Shown here: one piece after another, positions 46,614-57,700 of the stretch
Layout: each line of letters begins with the position of its first letter
Numbering within the stretch: the stretch's first letter is position 1
Assembly (NCBI GenBank): GCA_951217055.1
Contig: OX578280.1
Coordinates: forward strand, 37,957,628 to 38,021,627
Length of the DNA: 64,000 nt
Reading direction: 5' to 3'
Origin: Gerris lacustris
Taxonomy: Eukaryota; Arthropoda; Insecta; Hemiptera; Gerridae
The notes under the pieces: generated by a model
Databases searched by the model: none
Told to the model about the DNA's origin: nothing
Seen by the model: only the letters and a program-made list of their open reading frames with translations
Translations under genes and position numbers: made by a program

Positions 46614-46624
46614 CTCCCCGCCTT
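46614..46624 (-). other. Polypurine tract
   Basis: AAGGCGGGGAG on the minus strand lies directly against the 3' LTR, as required for plus-strand DNA priming. Confidence 0.75.
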
Positions 46625-46647
46625 GGTAAGCAATTGTTTTTTGCTTA

Positions 46648-48660
46648 TCAATCGTTTTCTTTAAATTGCTTCCTAAATGCACACAATCTTTCCTCCCCCT
46701 GTACTGCTCTTGGTAGCCAATGAAGACAGGTTGGGTGACTCTTTTTACAACCATCTACCGTACAAGTGGCCCTTTGTTCACATAGTTTTGACTTATGCCC
46801 CGATTTCAAACACCCGAAACAAAGGTTGTGATCATAAACAAATTTTAAAATTACATCTGGTGTTGACTTACCTAGCTTACTACATAAGGACAGCTCATGC
46901 TCATTTTTACAAAATAAACACCGTTTAGTGCCGTCATTTGACGTCACAAAATTACGACGACTTTCAACAGAGGGAAAATATTTGTCCTGAGAAGCCCAAT
47001 TACTCCTAGCATCTTTGGGCCACCCTGTACTCCCACTTACACACTCACTCAGAGAGTAGACTGGATGATTTAGAGATTTAGCTATACTATCAACAAACTT
47101 TGCTAGATCTTCTATAGTTTCTTTATTTTCCAATCCCTCTATTGCCTTAACCCATCCCTGCAAATATTTAATAGGCAAGCGAGCCACCATCTTTTTTAAG
47201 TAGAGCTTTGAACTCATTTCGCGCCTAGATTCTTCGGACAAAACCCTACTAGCTGTGCGTAAGGCCTCAGCAAACTCTAGCAAGCCTTTACTGTCGTTAA
47301 GCCCAAATACAGGCCCGTTAATTAATTTATTCGTCCAAGCCTCTGTAACTGCGGCTACGTGACCGAACCGCCGTTCTAACAAAGCTATACTTTCACTATA
47401 ATTTAAGCCAAAATTTTCTTGAAACAATTTTTGAGCCTCCCCTTCCAAAAACCTAGATAGAAAAACTCTCTTTTCGTGGTCAGGGAGGACTCCATCTTCC
47501 AAATGTAATCTTATTTGGTCTCGAAAAATAGGGTACTTAGCACTTTCGCCATTAAATTTAAAGGGGACTAATGAATTTAGAATCTGTATTTTTGACATCA
47601 AAATCATAGGGTTAACTTGTGAAAGTGGAGCTTGGTTGTTACTTAAACTACTACCTTCTGTTGGAATACTTGGATGCTGTGCCATTGGCGTTACTTCGGT
47701 AGCTGCTTGTGTCGTTGGACATCCATCTTTGGGTTGTAAAAGCGGTTCTTTGTCGTTGAAGCACTTCGATGGCGACGGATTATTCTCGACTTTATTTGCG
47801 GGATCTTCGGTTTTCGAATTAGGCTTTAACCACCTAAATACTGAATTTAGTTCATGGAGGTCAACGGCAGGATCCTCCATAGCCTCCTGAAGAATTCTTG
47901 CTTTGTCTTCTTTTAACTTCAAGGCTCTTTCTCTAGCTTCGAGCTCTGCTTTCAAAACCTTCTCTTGAGCTTCGAATTCTTCTCGGGCCTTTGCTAGTGT
48001 TTCAGCTTCTGCTCTAGCGGCTCTCTCTCTTGCTTCCAACTCAGCCTTCTGAGCTCGCTCCCGTGTCTCTAATTCATTTTTAAGTTTAACTAAATCGGCT
48101 TGTTCTTTTTGAACTTCTTCTTCAAACTCTAAAGCTTCGATTTTAGCCTGTAAGCGTAGCGTCGTACTATTTGTTTTACGTGAGCGTCTAGAAATACGAG
48201 AGCTAACTAAGCTCTTTTGAGACGTACTTTCATAGAAGCCTTGGAGCGAAATCATTCCCGAATCTATAAAGTTACCAAGAGTTCTTATCGTTTCGTTAAT
48301 TTCTGCGATGTAAGAAGGATCGGCATGTTCCCTGAGTTCTTCACTTAGCCTTTCTATGCCAGCCTTAAGTTCTCTATGCAGCAGTCTAAGCTCACTTAAG
48401 GTGGCGCTTTGCAAGCTCGGAACACTGGGTTCTTTTTGCCCTAACTCATCGAATTCTGTCATTTTTGTTTTGACATTTCGTTTTACTGATTCTAATGCTT
48501 TGTAAATAAGAGAAAAGGCGTAAGCTTTACCTTTCTCGGTCATAGTTCTTTTCCTTTTGCTCTTCTCACTTTCTATTTCGCACTCTGACATCACTTTTCT
48601 ATATATTGAAGATTCTTCACTAGAATTTAAACTTTTTTGTACTGTCGGTGCCGGAATCAA
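46648..48660 (-). CDS. gag: Gag polyprotein of BEL/Pao type (DUF1759 plus zinc knuckles)
   Basis: Up to 670 residues on the minus strand. The first ATG (48660) lies inside the 5' LTR; the next, at about residue 24 (MSECEIES), may be the real start. In order: a charged N-terminal region, a strong coiled coil at about 165-265 rich in 'ELEARERA' repeats, a low-complexity linker, a DUF1759-type capsid-like domain at about 365-540 (VPFKFNGESAKYPIFRDQIR), and zinc knuckles near 600-655: CX2CX3HX4C, CX2CX4HX4C and a third CX4CX3H cluster. This order is typical of BEL/Pao Gag, the particle-forming RNA-binding protein. The frame stops 24 bases before the polypurine tract, where protease and polymerase would normally follow. 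The frame is intact despite the missing pol. Function as a particle protein is inferred; domestication is possible, but the paired LTRs argue for a live mobile unit. Confidence 0.9.
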   Translation of the reverse strand: MIPAPTVQKSLNSSEESSIYRKVMSECEIESEKSKRKRTMTEKGKAYAFSLIYKALESVKRNVKTKMTEFDELGQKEPSVPSLQSATLSELRLLHRELKAGIERLSEELREHADPSYIAEINETIRTLGNFIDSGMISLQGFYESTSQKSLVSSRISRRSRKTNSTTLRLQAKIEALEFEEEVQKEQADLVKLKNELETRERAQKAELEARERAARAEAETLAKAREEFEAQEKVLKAELEARERALKLKEDKARILQEAMEDPAVDLHELNSVFRWLKPNSKTEDPANKVENNPSPSKCFNDKEPLLQPKDGCPTTQAATEVTPMAQHPSIPTEGSSLSNNQAPLSQVNPMILMSKIQILNSLVPFKFNGESAKYPIFRDQIRLHLEDGVLPDHEKRVFLSRFLEGEAQKLFQENFGLNYSESIALLERRFGHVAAVTEAWTNKLINGPVFGLNDSKGLLEFAEALRTASRVLSEESRREMSSKLYLKKMVARLPIKYLQGWVKAIEGLENKETIEDLAKFVDSIAKSLNHPVYSLSECVSGSTGWPKDARSNWASQDKYFPSVESRRNFVTSNDGTKRCLFCKNEHELSLCSKLGKSTPDVILKFVYDHNLCFGCLKSGHKSKLCEQRATCTVDGCKKSHPTCLHWLPRAVQGEERLCAFRKQFKEND

Positions 48661-48948
48661 ACTTTGAGGCCGGCAGACGTGTAACTATGAAGAAAAACCC
48701 TTTGTTAACTGATAAGTACGAGTATATAACAATTATATTTACTGAATACAAAACGTAACTTTACATATACTTAACGTACAAAAAAGTTTTACTTCTTAGA
48801 ATAATTTCTTGACGTATATAAAACATGTCAATAGTATTCAAGTAACTTGGAACGACAGCTCGGTAACTTATGTCATACAACAGAAATAAAAGTACTAAAA
48901 GAAATAGAAAAAATAAACTAAGCGCAAATCGCTGTTCTCACAGCGACA
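48643..48948 (-). repeat. 5' LTR of the gag-only element
   Basis: 306 bp, identical to the 3' LTR except for one base near its inner end. It should contain the promoter; a 'ttttatatac' sequence on the minus strand is a possible TATA element. Confidence 0.93.
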
Positions 48949-48953
48949 GATAA

Positions 48954-51787
48954 TCTCTCTGGATTTTAATTCAGGTATGTTGTTAAGATGATTATACTAG
49001 TCCACGATGATAGAGATGTGTTTTTATTATAGATTTTTACCTGGAAGTCACTCATCAAAATGCCAACCTGCACAATTCCTGATGCTGCTTAACTTTAGAG
49101 TGATTTAACAGGAACCAGTGTGTTCAGTCCTGACAAAGACGTTTGGCTCCTAGAGTCTGCTATTTCTACGTTTTCAGCCTTATTTCTTTCTTTATTTAGT
49201 CATTTTACCACTGTAACTACAACAAATAAAAATATCAGAAAAATCAAAATTAGATCATTAGTAGTAAATAATTATCAAATATCAGTCAAATTCATTTTTC
49301 CCCCCTTTTCTCTTTAATAACTTACACTTTTAACATAACTCACTGTAATGAGAGAAAAACAATGATTTTACCATCAAATTTTATTCTTTCTCAAAGTGAA
49401 ATTACATGAAACCCAGTCTTAATTGCCAGTCTTTTACTTTAATATATTTGTCCTAAAATTTGCAAATTATCATTTAAACTACTCAAAATTGAGAGGACAC
49501 AATTGTATTTTTAAAATGTTGATGTCGTTAACATATTTTTAGATTTTTTGTGTGTGTGTGTGTGCGCATTAAATTATAAATATAATAATAAAAAATAAAT
49601 TTAACATACATTTTACAAAAAATATATAATATTATTAAGTTAAAAAAAAAAGAAAATTAAAATACAATATACATATATATATAATCAATAGATACAGAAA
49701 TTATAATGAAAAACTAATCTATTAGGACTCTTACCTGTAAGACTCTTTCTGATAAATGCATCATCAATTTATATAAAATAAATAAATAATACAAATATTT
49801 ATAACTCCTACAAAATATTATCTAATTAAAAATATCTTTAAATTTTTGTTTGGGTTTATAACCAGTTGAGAGGTGAAGAAGAAATTTAATATTAACTTAT
49901 TTGAATGAAAATATGAATGATGATAGTATATATATATATTTTTTTTAAAAAACTTATTTTGCTCCATCTTTGAAAACTTATTTTTAGCCATCATTTAAAT
50001 AAAGTAATGATTTTCTTACAATATACGGTCTTTAGAAGAGGAGAATTCTTAGTTAGGCAGTATCTATTGGATTGATATTTAAGCAAAGATATAAATTAAA
50101 CTGCAGTTTTTGTAGTGAAGTTAGATAGTTCTAAAGTCTTACTCACACGGGCGGTATTTCAACTATGCGGTCGTTTGGCCGCCAGTGACTGTTTAACTGC
50201 TTTAAATGTCATGTCGGATGTTCGCATGAGTGGCTAAACAACTGCTTTAGCCACCCAACACTGTACAGTTGGTCAGTCACTACTGCCTTGTCCACGGATA
50301 AAATCAATAGGTATAACAAAAAAGTTGTTTTATGTGCTTTCGTGGTCTGGCTAAGAAAGTGTGGACAAAAGGTTTAGGTGCATAAGGGAGAGTATAGTAC
50401 ATGGAGCAATGATATTAAAAAAAAAGTAAAGTATATATTATGTCTCTAAGACGAATATTCCCACCTAAAGGTGAGAGAAAACATGCACTTTCCTAAATGA
50501 GAAAACACTGGGACCTACACCTAGCAACACAGTCCTCTTAAGGAGACATAAAATTCATTATTATATCAAGTATAAGCCTTCATAACAATAAAAGCACTTC
50601 TTAAGTCTAAAACAAAATATTTCCCAAACAAACTATCAGGGAAGTTTAAGATTTACCAACTTTAAGAGAAAAAAATGTATTGTTAATCTTTGAAAACAGT
50701 ACTTTTAATTTTTCCTGGGTTAGAATAGTGGTATTGGTTAAGCACTACTATAATATTCAAATACTTAAATAAAATTTAGCTTTATTTAATTATAGGGATA
50801 AAAACAACTCGTCTAAAAATGCTATTACATAACACAATCAGTTTAACGAAAAAATAAGGGGTTGATAATAATAAGAAATTGAGATCTTTGATCCATGAAA
50901 GACTGCTTTCATAGGAGAAATAACAATAATCACAGCCGTGAATGCACACAAAAATTAACTTAATTTAAACAACTTTGTTTGAGAACAATACTCCACGTAG
51001 TTAAAGTAATTCCCACTAATTCTTAGTTGAAACAACTTACAAGTAAACTTTCATAGTGTAGGTTTTTGTGCCCATTTTCTAGAGGGTGCTTCAGAGATTT
51101 TGTGTATCCCCAAGTTTTCAGCTGCAAATGATTCTCATCATGAGCAAATCCCTTGAGAATGATCCCTGTTTCGGGTTTGATGAGTTGGGATCCAGAAAAT
51201 CCGAAAGATCTTTTATATTACAAGTAAACTTTTAGCTATTAACAATTAATAAAAATTGTATCAGAGTAGTGAGGTGTTAACCATACAGTAAATACTATTA
51301 AGAACAAATAAAAGAAGTAATTTTAATTAGATAATCAACTTTCACAACCCCCATTAATTAAGGAGGAACTGCCAAAGAAACATGGATAGTGTAACAGAAA
51401 AATAATTAAATAAAACCATAAGGATAAAAAACACAAAATTTATCGGTAACTTGGTGGGGTAGGTCTCACCTTTTTGGAAATTAAACCCAGTTTAGAAAAT
51501 ATTATTTAAGAAAGAGTGGCGCAGAGAGCGCCTATGAATTAACAGGTCATTACCCTGTAAGATTTTGTCGATCAGTTTACTATCTCTAAATGCACCTTGA
51601 TGATTATATGATGAATAAAAATGAGTACAGTTAATTTATGAAAAGACATAATATTGTCTTATAAATAGGATAAGTAGATTAACCAGAAAGAGTCATTTAG
51701 TATCAATCCTCATTGCATGAAAAACTATCTTACCGGAAAGGAATTCAAGTTTTTTGTTTAAATACTAGCATACATCATTACGACAAT
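48954..51787. other. Convergent intergenic region and 3' UTR of the Q-rich gene
   Basis: AT-rich sequence with a short (TG)n at about 49550 and a GC-richer patch at 50140-50300 of unclear origin. Part of it is probably the 3' UTR of the minus-strand gene ending at 51788. No exon was recognised. Confidence 0.4.
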
Positions 51788-54700
51788 TCATACAAATTCA
51801 TAAGAAACCTCATCAAACTGTTGCTGTTGCTGGGGTTGTTGAGGCTGATTAGGTTGCATCGGACCTGGACCTGGCCTCATCTGAGGTTGAATTTGAAGTC
51901 TATATTGAGGCTGAAAATTATAAATAATTAAGTTAAAGCAACATGATAACATGAAAATAACAATATTTATCAGTAAAAACTTAATCTTCAAATATTTTTT
52001 TAGGTTTAATAAATTTGTTAATGAATTTTTACTAGCCTTATTCATCAGTTGCTTAAAAAAAATTAATTAAAAACACTTATCCACACACTTAAATCACACA
52101 GAGGAAAAAAATACACATAATTGATTCTAAAATATTTTATGGGTGATGGTCTGGGTTTTCCCCCTAAAAAAATTAATACTTGGTAACATTTTGAGTACAT
52201 TACACTTTTTATTAATATACATACTGAAGAAATCAGTTTTGATTTAAGTATTGGAAAACCTAATTTGGTATACTGATTATAGCCTGAGAAATTTTGTAGG
52301 TAACAAAAAAAAACAATTTTAAATTATTACAATAACTAATTATCAAATAAATCTATTTTGTTAAAACGATCTAAAACCTAGATATTTTTGTGATAATTTG
52401 GGTCAAAGCACAAATATAGATAAGCATAATTAGTTATTAATTTAGCAGTAAACCTAGCTTCATCTTCTTAATAAGTCTAAACATTTTCCCAAATCTCCAA
52501 CTTGGTAAAGTTTGGTAATCAATTTTTATTTATTTTCTTTTCTCTTCTTTAAATCTAAAGAACCTTTTATCCACTAATTGAAACCACAATTATTTATGGA
52601 GATATTTTTGCTAAGCTAGCTATAAAAGAAAAATTATAAATAATGGATAATTACCTGTTGAAGAAGATGCCTTAATCCTGGATTGTTCGGCATCGTTGGC
52701 CTCATCATTCTTTGCTGTTGTGGTTGAGCACCTTGCATTTGTTGCAATTGTGCACGTAATTTTTGCTCCTGTAGAAACAGAAAATGCCCAATTAATATAT
52801 TTAATTTTTTTTAAAAAAAAAGAAAAAAAAAGAACTTGAATAAAATGAAATATTACTACTTTATATGTATTTTTTAGAAAAATCCAACAAATAAAATTTA
52901 TAAGAATAAATTAATATTGTGAATAGAAAACAATAAGTAGAAAGTAAAAATGATTATTAAATTAATTTTAATTATTTAATATCTTAACTTGAGCAAACAA
53001 CAAAATTGGTAACTGGTTTTTAATAAAAAAAGAAGTTATTAAATTTTATTCCCTTAAATGCTTCAATAGATTGTGTGTATTTTCTCATACATCCCCCCAT
53101 TTCTGACACAATAATTTAAAAAAATACTACAATTTAGCTCAATATAAACATTGAACTCTCAAAATTATTTGATCTTTTTGTTTAGATGATACAAAGTCAA
53201 CTCAAATTCATATATTTTTTGTTGATCTAGTTTATATTTATGCTTAATTTGTAATGAAATAAACTTAGTGTCAAGTGTATTTTGATTTGTCTAGATTTAC
53301 AATTCACAACATTTTCATGTAAGCTACCTATTTTGGCATTTAAATTAGTCACCCTTCTTCTCTATATTGACCTAATATAATTAAAACTTTAATATTATAT
53401 TACATAAAAACATTTTTAATTAAAACAGTTCACAATTTAACTATTTATTAACTTTTAACACTTAATCTTAATAGAAGATACCTCAAGTTGATTTTGCTGC
53501 TGCTGATTTAGTTGGCTTTGGTCTTGAAGTTGCTGCATTTTCATTTGATTCATAAACTGTTGAAGACAGAAACAAAAGTAGGATATTTAATATAGAAAAA
53601 AAAAAAATAATAAAAAAAGGGCAAAACATGCCAGCAATTAACGTAAATGTAATGTATAATTAAATTTACTAAAGGACTTTACATGGGTGGACCAACTTAA
53701 TGATACCCAAGTGAAAAAATTAAAAATTACAACTCTAATTCGTGAAAAATATTTGAAAACTTAATTTTATTCAGTTTATAATTAGAATAAAACCAAAACA
53801 CTTTGTATTATAAAGATTGTATTAAGTGTGGCTTTATCCTTTTATATTAATTCAAGGGTAAATTGGAGAAAAAAATATGATAATTTGAAAGAGAATATTG
53901 ATGTAAATATTAAAAAAAAAAAAATTGATATTAACCTGAATTAAATTAACATTGCTAGTATTCTTGTTAGACCAGGGTTGATTCCATTCTTGTCTCTGTT
54001 GTTGCTCTTGCGATGTTGGAGTCGTATAGAAGCTAGCCTGATCCACGGGTATGCCTCCACTACTGTCATAGTGCAGACTTCCACTAGACTGGTTCGTACA
54101 AAGAACAATATATATTTGTTAACTAAAGCACCACATAATCCTTCACACAATAAATATCTTATAATAATACAAATCAAAAATATTTTTCTCTTTATTTATC
54201 TTTCTTTGATTTAAGTGGTACTTCTTCAGATTGTTACTATCCTATGTGGTTTTAGAATTTAAATAATTTTAACTAAATAACTATTAAGACAAAGTGATGT
54301 TTAGTTCAATGTACTTTTGGACAAATGAATATCACACTTCTGTTTTTATAAGGGGGAGTAACAGTCTAAAGAAGAACATCCTGTACACCTTCTTTAGATT
54401 GTTACTCCCCTCTGTTTTCTTTATAAGGGGAGTAACAATCTAAAAAGTGCCATTTAAGTTTATAAAAAAAAAAAAAAAAAAAATTAAATTTAGTAAATAA
54501 TTACACTAAGGTGGTAAATATTTCACCCAATTTAGAAGATCTTTAAGTAATAACTCAATTTAAACAAATATAATAATCTACTTAACTCTAAAATATTTTA
54601 ATAGTAAGTAGAGTAGTTGTTTCCTTGTATTGTTTAAATTTGTTGCTTTTTTGTCTTAAGAAAAAATAAAACGCTTCCTTTTGCGATATTTCGACCTCTC

Positions 54701-57700
54701 CCTGGGTCATTCTCAAGCTGACTGACTAGAGGATTACACTACATTGAATTTTTTAAGTCAAATTAAAAAAAAAATTGTGAAACTTATCGAATTGTCTTAT
54801 TCTCGACAACTTTCTGCATTATGAGATAATGTTTATTTCACAATTTTATTTATTATTTATTTCTATCATTTTTTCTTACTTTTTCCTTCTTCTTTCACTG
54901 TCCAGCACTGTACAAGGTAGTGGATAGTGAAAGAAGGAAAACGTAAGAAAAAATCATAGAATTAAAAAAGAAATAAAATTGTACACATTATCTTAAATTG
55001 GAATAAACATTATCTAAATGCAGAAAGTTGACGAGAATCAGATGATGCAATAAGTTTCACAAAATGTTTTCAATTTGACTTAAAAAATTCAATGTAGTGT
55101 AATCTTCTAGTCAGTCAGCTTGAGAATGACCCAAGGAGGGTTCAAAATATCGCAAAAGGGAGCGTTTCATTTTTTCCTTAAGAACAAAAAGCTACAAATT
55201 TAAAATATTTTAAGTTATTGCCACCTTTTAAGTTGTTAAAAAAATTAACTCTGGCCACAGAAACTTATGCTATTTAAAGAAATCTCATATTAAAAATCTT
55301 GTTTAGAAAAAAAAGCTTTTGCGAGCCTCTGGACTAAATAGAACTGTATCAATGAAATATCTGATGAATTTATAAAATATTTTTTATCTGAAGTAAAAAA
55401 TTTGCGGAGGAATAGTTTTTATAGATTGAAACCTAAAATAAAGGTAGTTAAAAAGAATGTATGGAGAGTAAAAAGAAGTTGATTACTTGCTGGAAACCAA
55501 ATTGAATAGAAGAGACATATGGTAGGCTAATCATACAATTGGGAGTTGCAGGAGATTTACAAGAACCCTAAGTTTAAAAAATATTGAAAATACTCAAGCC
55601 ATGAGTATGAATTAAATGTGAAAATGAGTTTTCAACCTATATCTACAATTATGGAGGTATAAAGCAAAGATACTTCTCTCATAAGATTATTAAAAACGAT
55701 TTTACTAATTAGTTTATTTTCATGAATGTTACATTAAATATTAATGTACTACTTATTGTAACACAATTTGTGATAGTGAGAGACACCAAGGGATGTGCCA
55801 CGTAAACGTGACACATAGGAACTGTTCCAACATTAGACAATACGTCACAAAGATGTTGGCTCGGCATTACGCTATGTCCTGCATCGTTTCGTCGCGTCCG
55901 ACTCATCAGGGGCCTGATGATGCCCACCCAACTCTGGACCTATACCAGATCAAGAATGAATGAGTCGGACGCGACGAAACGATGCAGGACATAGCGTAAT
56001 GCCGAGCCAACATCTTTGTGACGTATTGTCTAATGTTGGAACAGTTCCTACGTGTCACATTTACGTGTCACATCCCTTGGTGTCTCTCACTATCACAAAT
56101 TGTGTACCTTATTGCAGTGTGCAAAAACACGGTATTTCATTGCTGATACTTATTGTAAACTGATGTAATTAACAAAACACTATATTTTGAGGGTATGCAA
56201 TGGACTTATCAATCTAGTACTCTAATGGATAGGAATAAACCAAAGTTGGTTGGAAATATAAAGATAAATTGTTTTATTACATTTTTTAATCAAGATAAAC
56301 AAAAGATTCAGTGAACTGTAATCTACTGATTGTTTTAATGATTCTTAAGATAAAGCTTTGATGCTATAAAACATTTTACCTATAAAACTCAGACATTCAT
56401 TACACTATGATTATCAGTATCATGACTATAAATAGGTGGGATTTAGGTGAAGTATGGATAAGACTTATAGAGAAACACCCATACAGTCAACCAATATAAA
56501 ATCTAACAATTGACATTTTTGGACTACGACTAGTTCTGATCTAAAATGACAAGTCTTAATACTATAACAGGTTTCCATAAAAACATCAGCAGACTAACTT
56601 ACTTGTTTCTACCAATATTTAGAAGAACTTAATCATAGTAATTACAAATCAAAAAGCAAAGTTGATCAGTTTAATAATAATAGCTCATATTTGCAAATGT
56701 AATCTACCTTTCAACCGTTACAGATCTAATAGTCGATCGATACGTAGTTGTATTCTTTGGAATTGGAATTATTTTCTTTTAAGCAATGAATTAAACATGA
56801 GAAGAAGTTAGGATTTAACTAGTATGCTATAGAATACATTTAAAATATTATAACAGACAATTTAAGATAGCAGAATTTTTTAACGTTTGACTTCTTTTCA
56901 AAGATTAGAATTTTGATTAGAAAAATTAGAGAGATAGGAAATTTTGGACGACTCTCAACTGTGTCCCCCTTTTTAGTTCCTTCTTGGTACTGAATAATAT
57001 ATTAGAAATATTTATTTTAAATGTATTACATAAAAAATTATGAGTACATTGTAATTCTGCAATAACTTAAAAGAAACACTAAGAAAATTCATCTACATAA
57101 AAATAAAAATTTCAATTATTAAACAAATAAAAAACAAAAAATACATGAAAAATGTCAGATCAAACTGAAATAAATGTATAAATAAGCAATTTAATGTATG
57201 AGAGGAATTGGAAACCAAACCATGTTAGATGTATTAAAAATAAAGAAACAAATTAAATGCTTTAAGTGTGCTTCAGTGTTAAATCATTTCAGAAAAATAA
57301 AAACTAATAACGCTTTAAAATTACAAAACTTGAGCCAAGCAAAATTATAGAGATGCAGTAGAGCTTTGATTACCCAAACATCAGTTACCTGAACATTCAA
57401 TTATCCGAACTGGCTTCATGGACAAAAAATCAAAAGCCACAGCTTAATTAATTCTTAAAAAGAACGTTGTTAACTGTATAATTATATTCATTCACTATGT
57501 ACGACAGTTAAATAAATTGAAAAATAGATTGATTCATTTTACATCTTTACTTTTTTTCTTATTTTGGGTGAATTTTGATTATCCGAACCACTTGATACAA
57601 CATTAGTTTGAATAATCGACGCTCTACTATATTTAAAATAACATAACATACAAAGAATATTTCATTTTCTAAATATTCCTGATTTATAATTGAATTTATC

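Larger units (their letters stand above)
46308..48948 (-). mobile_element. BEL/Pao-type LTR retroelement, gag only
   Basis: Two 306-bp direct LTRs (46308-46613 and 48643-48948) flank 2,029 bp. The termini are TGTCG(C/G)...GCGACA, and a 5-bp duplication GATAA lies at 46303-46307 and 48949-48953. The LTRs differ at only one base (46313 C, 48648 G), so insertion is recent. Transcription is on the minus strand: a polypurine tract AAGGCGGGGAG (46614-46624) abuts the 3' LTR. A primer-binding site ending in TGG is not evident after the 5' LTR. The interior encodes a complete gag and nothing else: no protease, reverse transcriptase, RNase H or integrase. It would depend on enzymes supplied by a related element. 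Confidence 0.93.

Noticed and set aside
46677..47890. Plus-strand frames of 83-84 codons
   Set aside because: Antisense shadows of the gag gene.
50140..50310. Harbinger-like element suggested by 'cacacgggcggt' and 'ccgccagtgac'
   Set aside because: No matching inverted end or flanking duplication could be found.
55709..56163. Two similar small proteins (MSRTRRNDAGHSVMPSQ...) on opposite strands
   Set aside because: They arise from the two arms of the 146-bp inverted repeat and mirror each other. There is no codon bias or splice context.
57356..57629. Independent new transposon family
   Set aside because: The TIRs and internal phrases match the Tigger-like element at 15696-16404, so it is a deleted relative.
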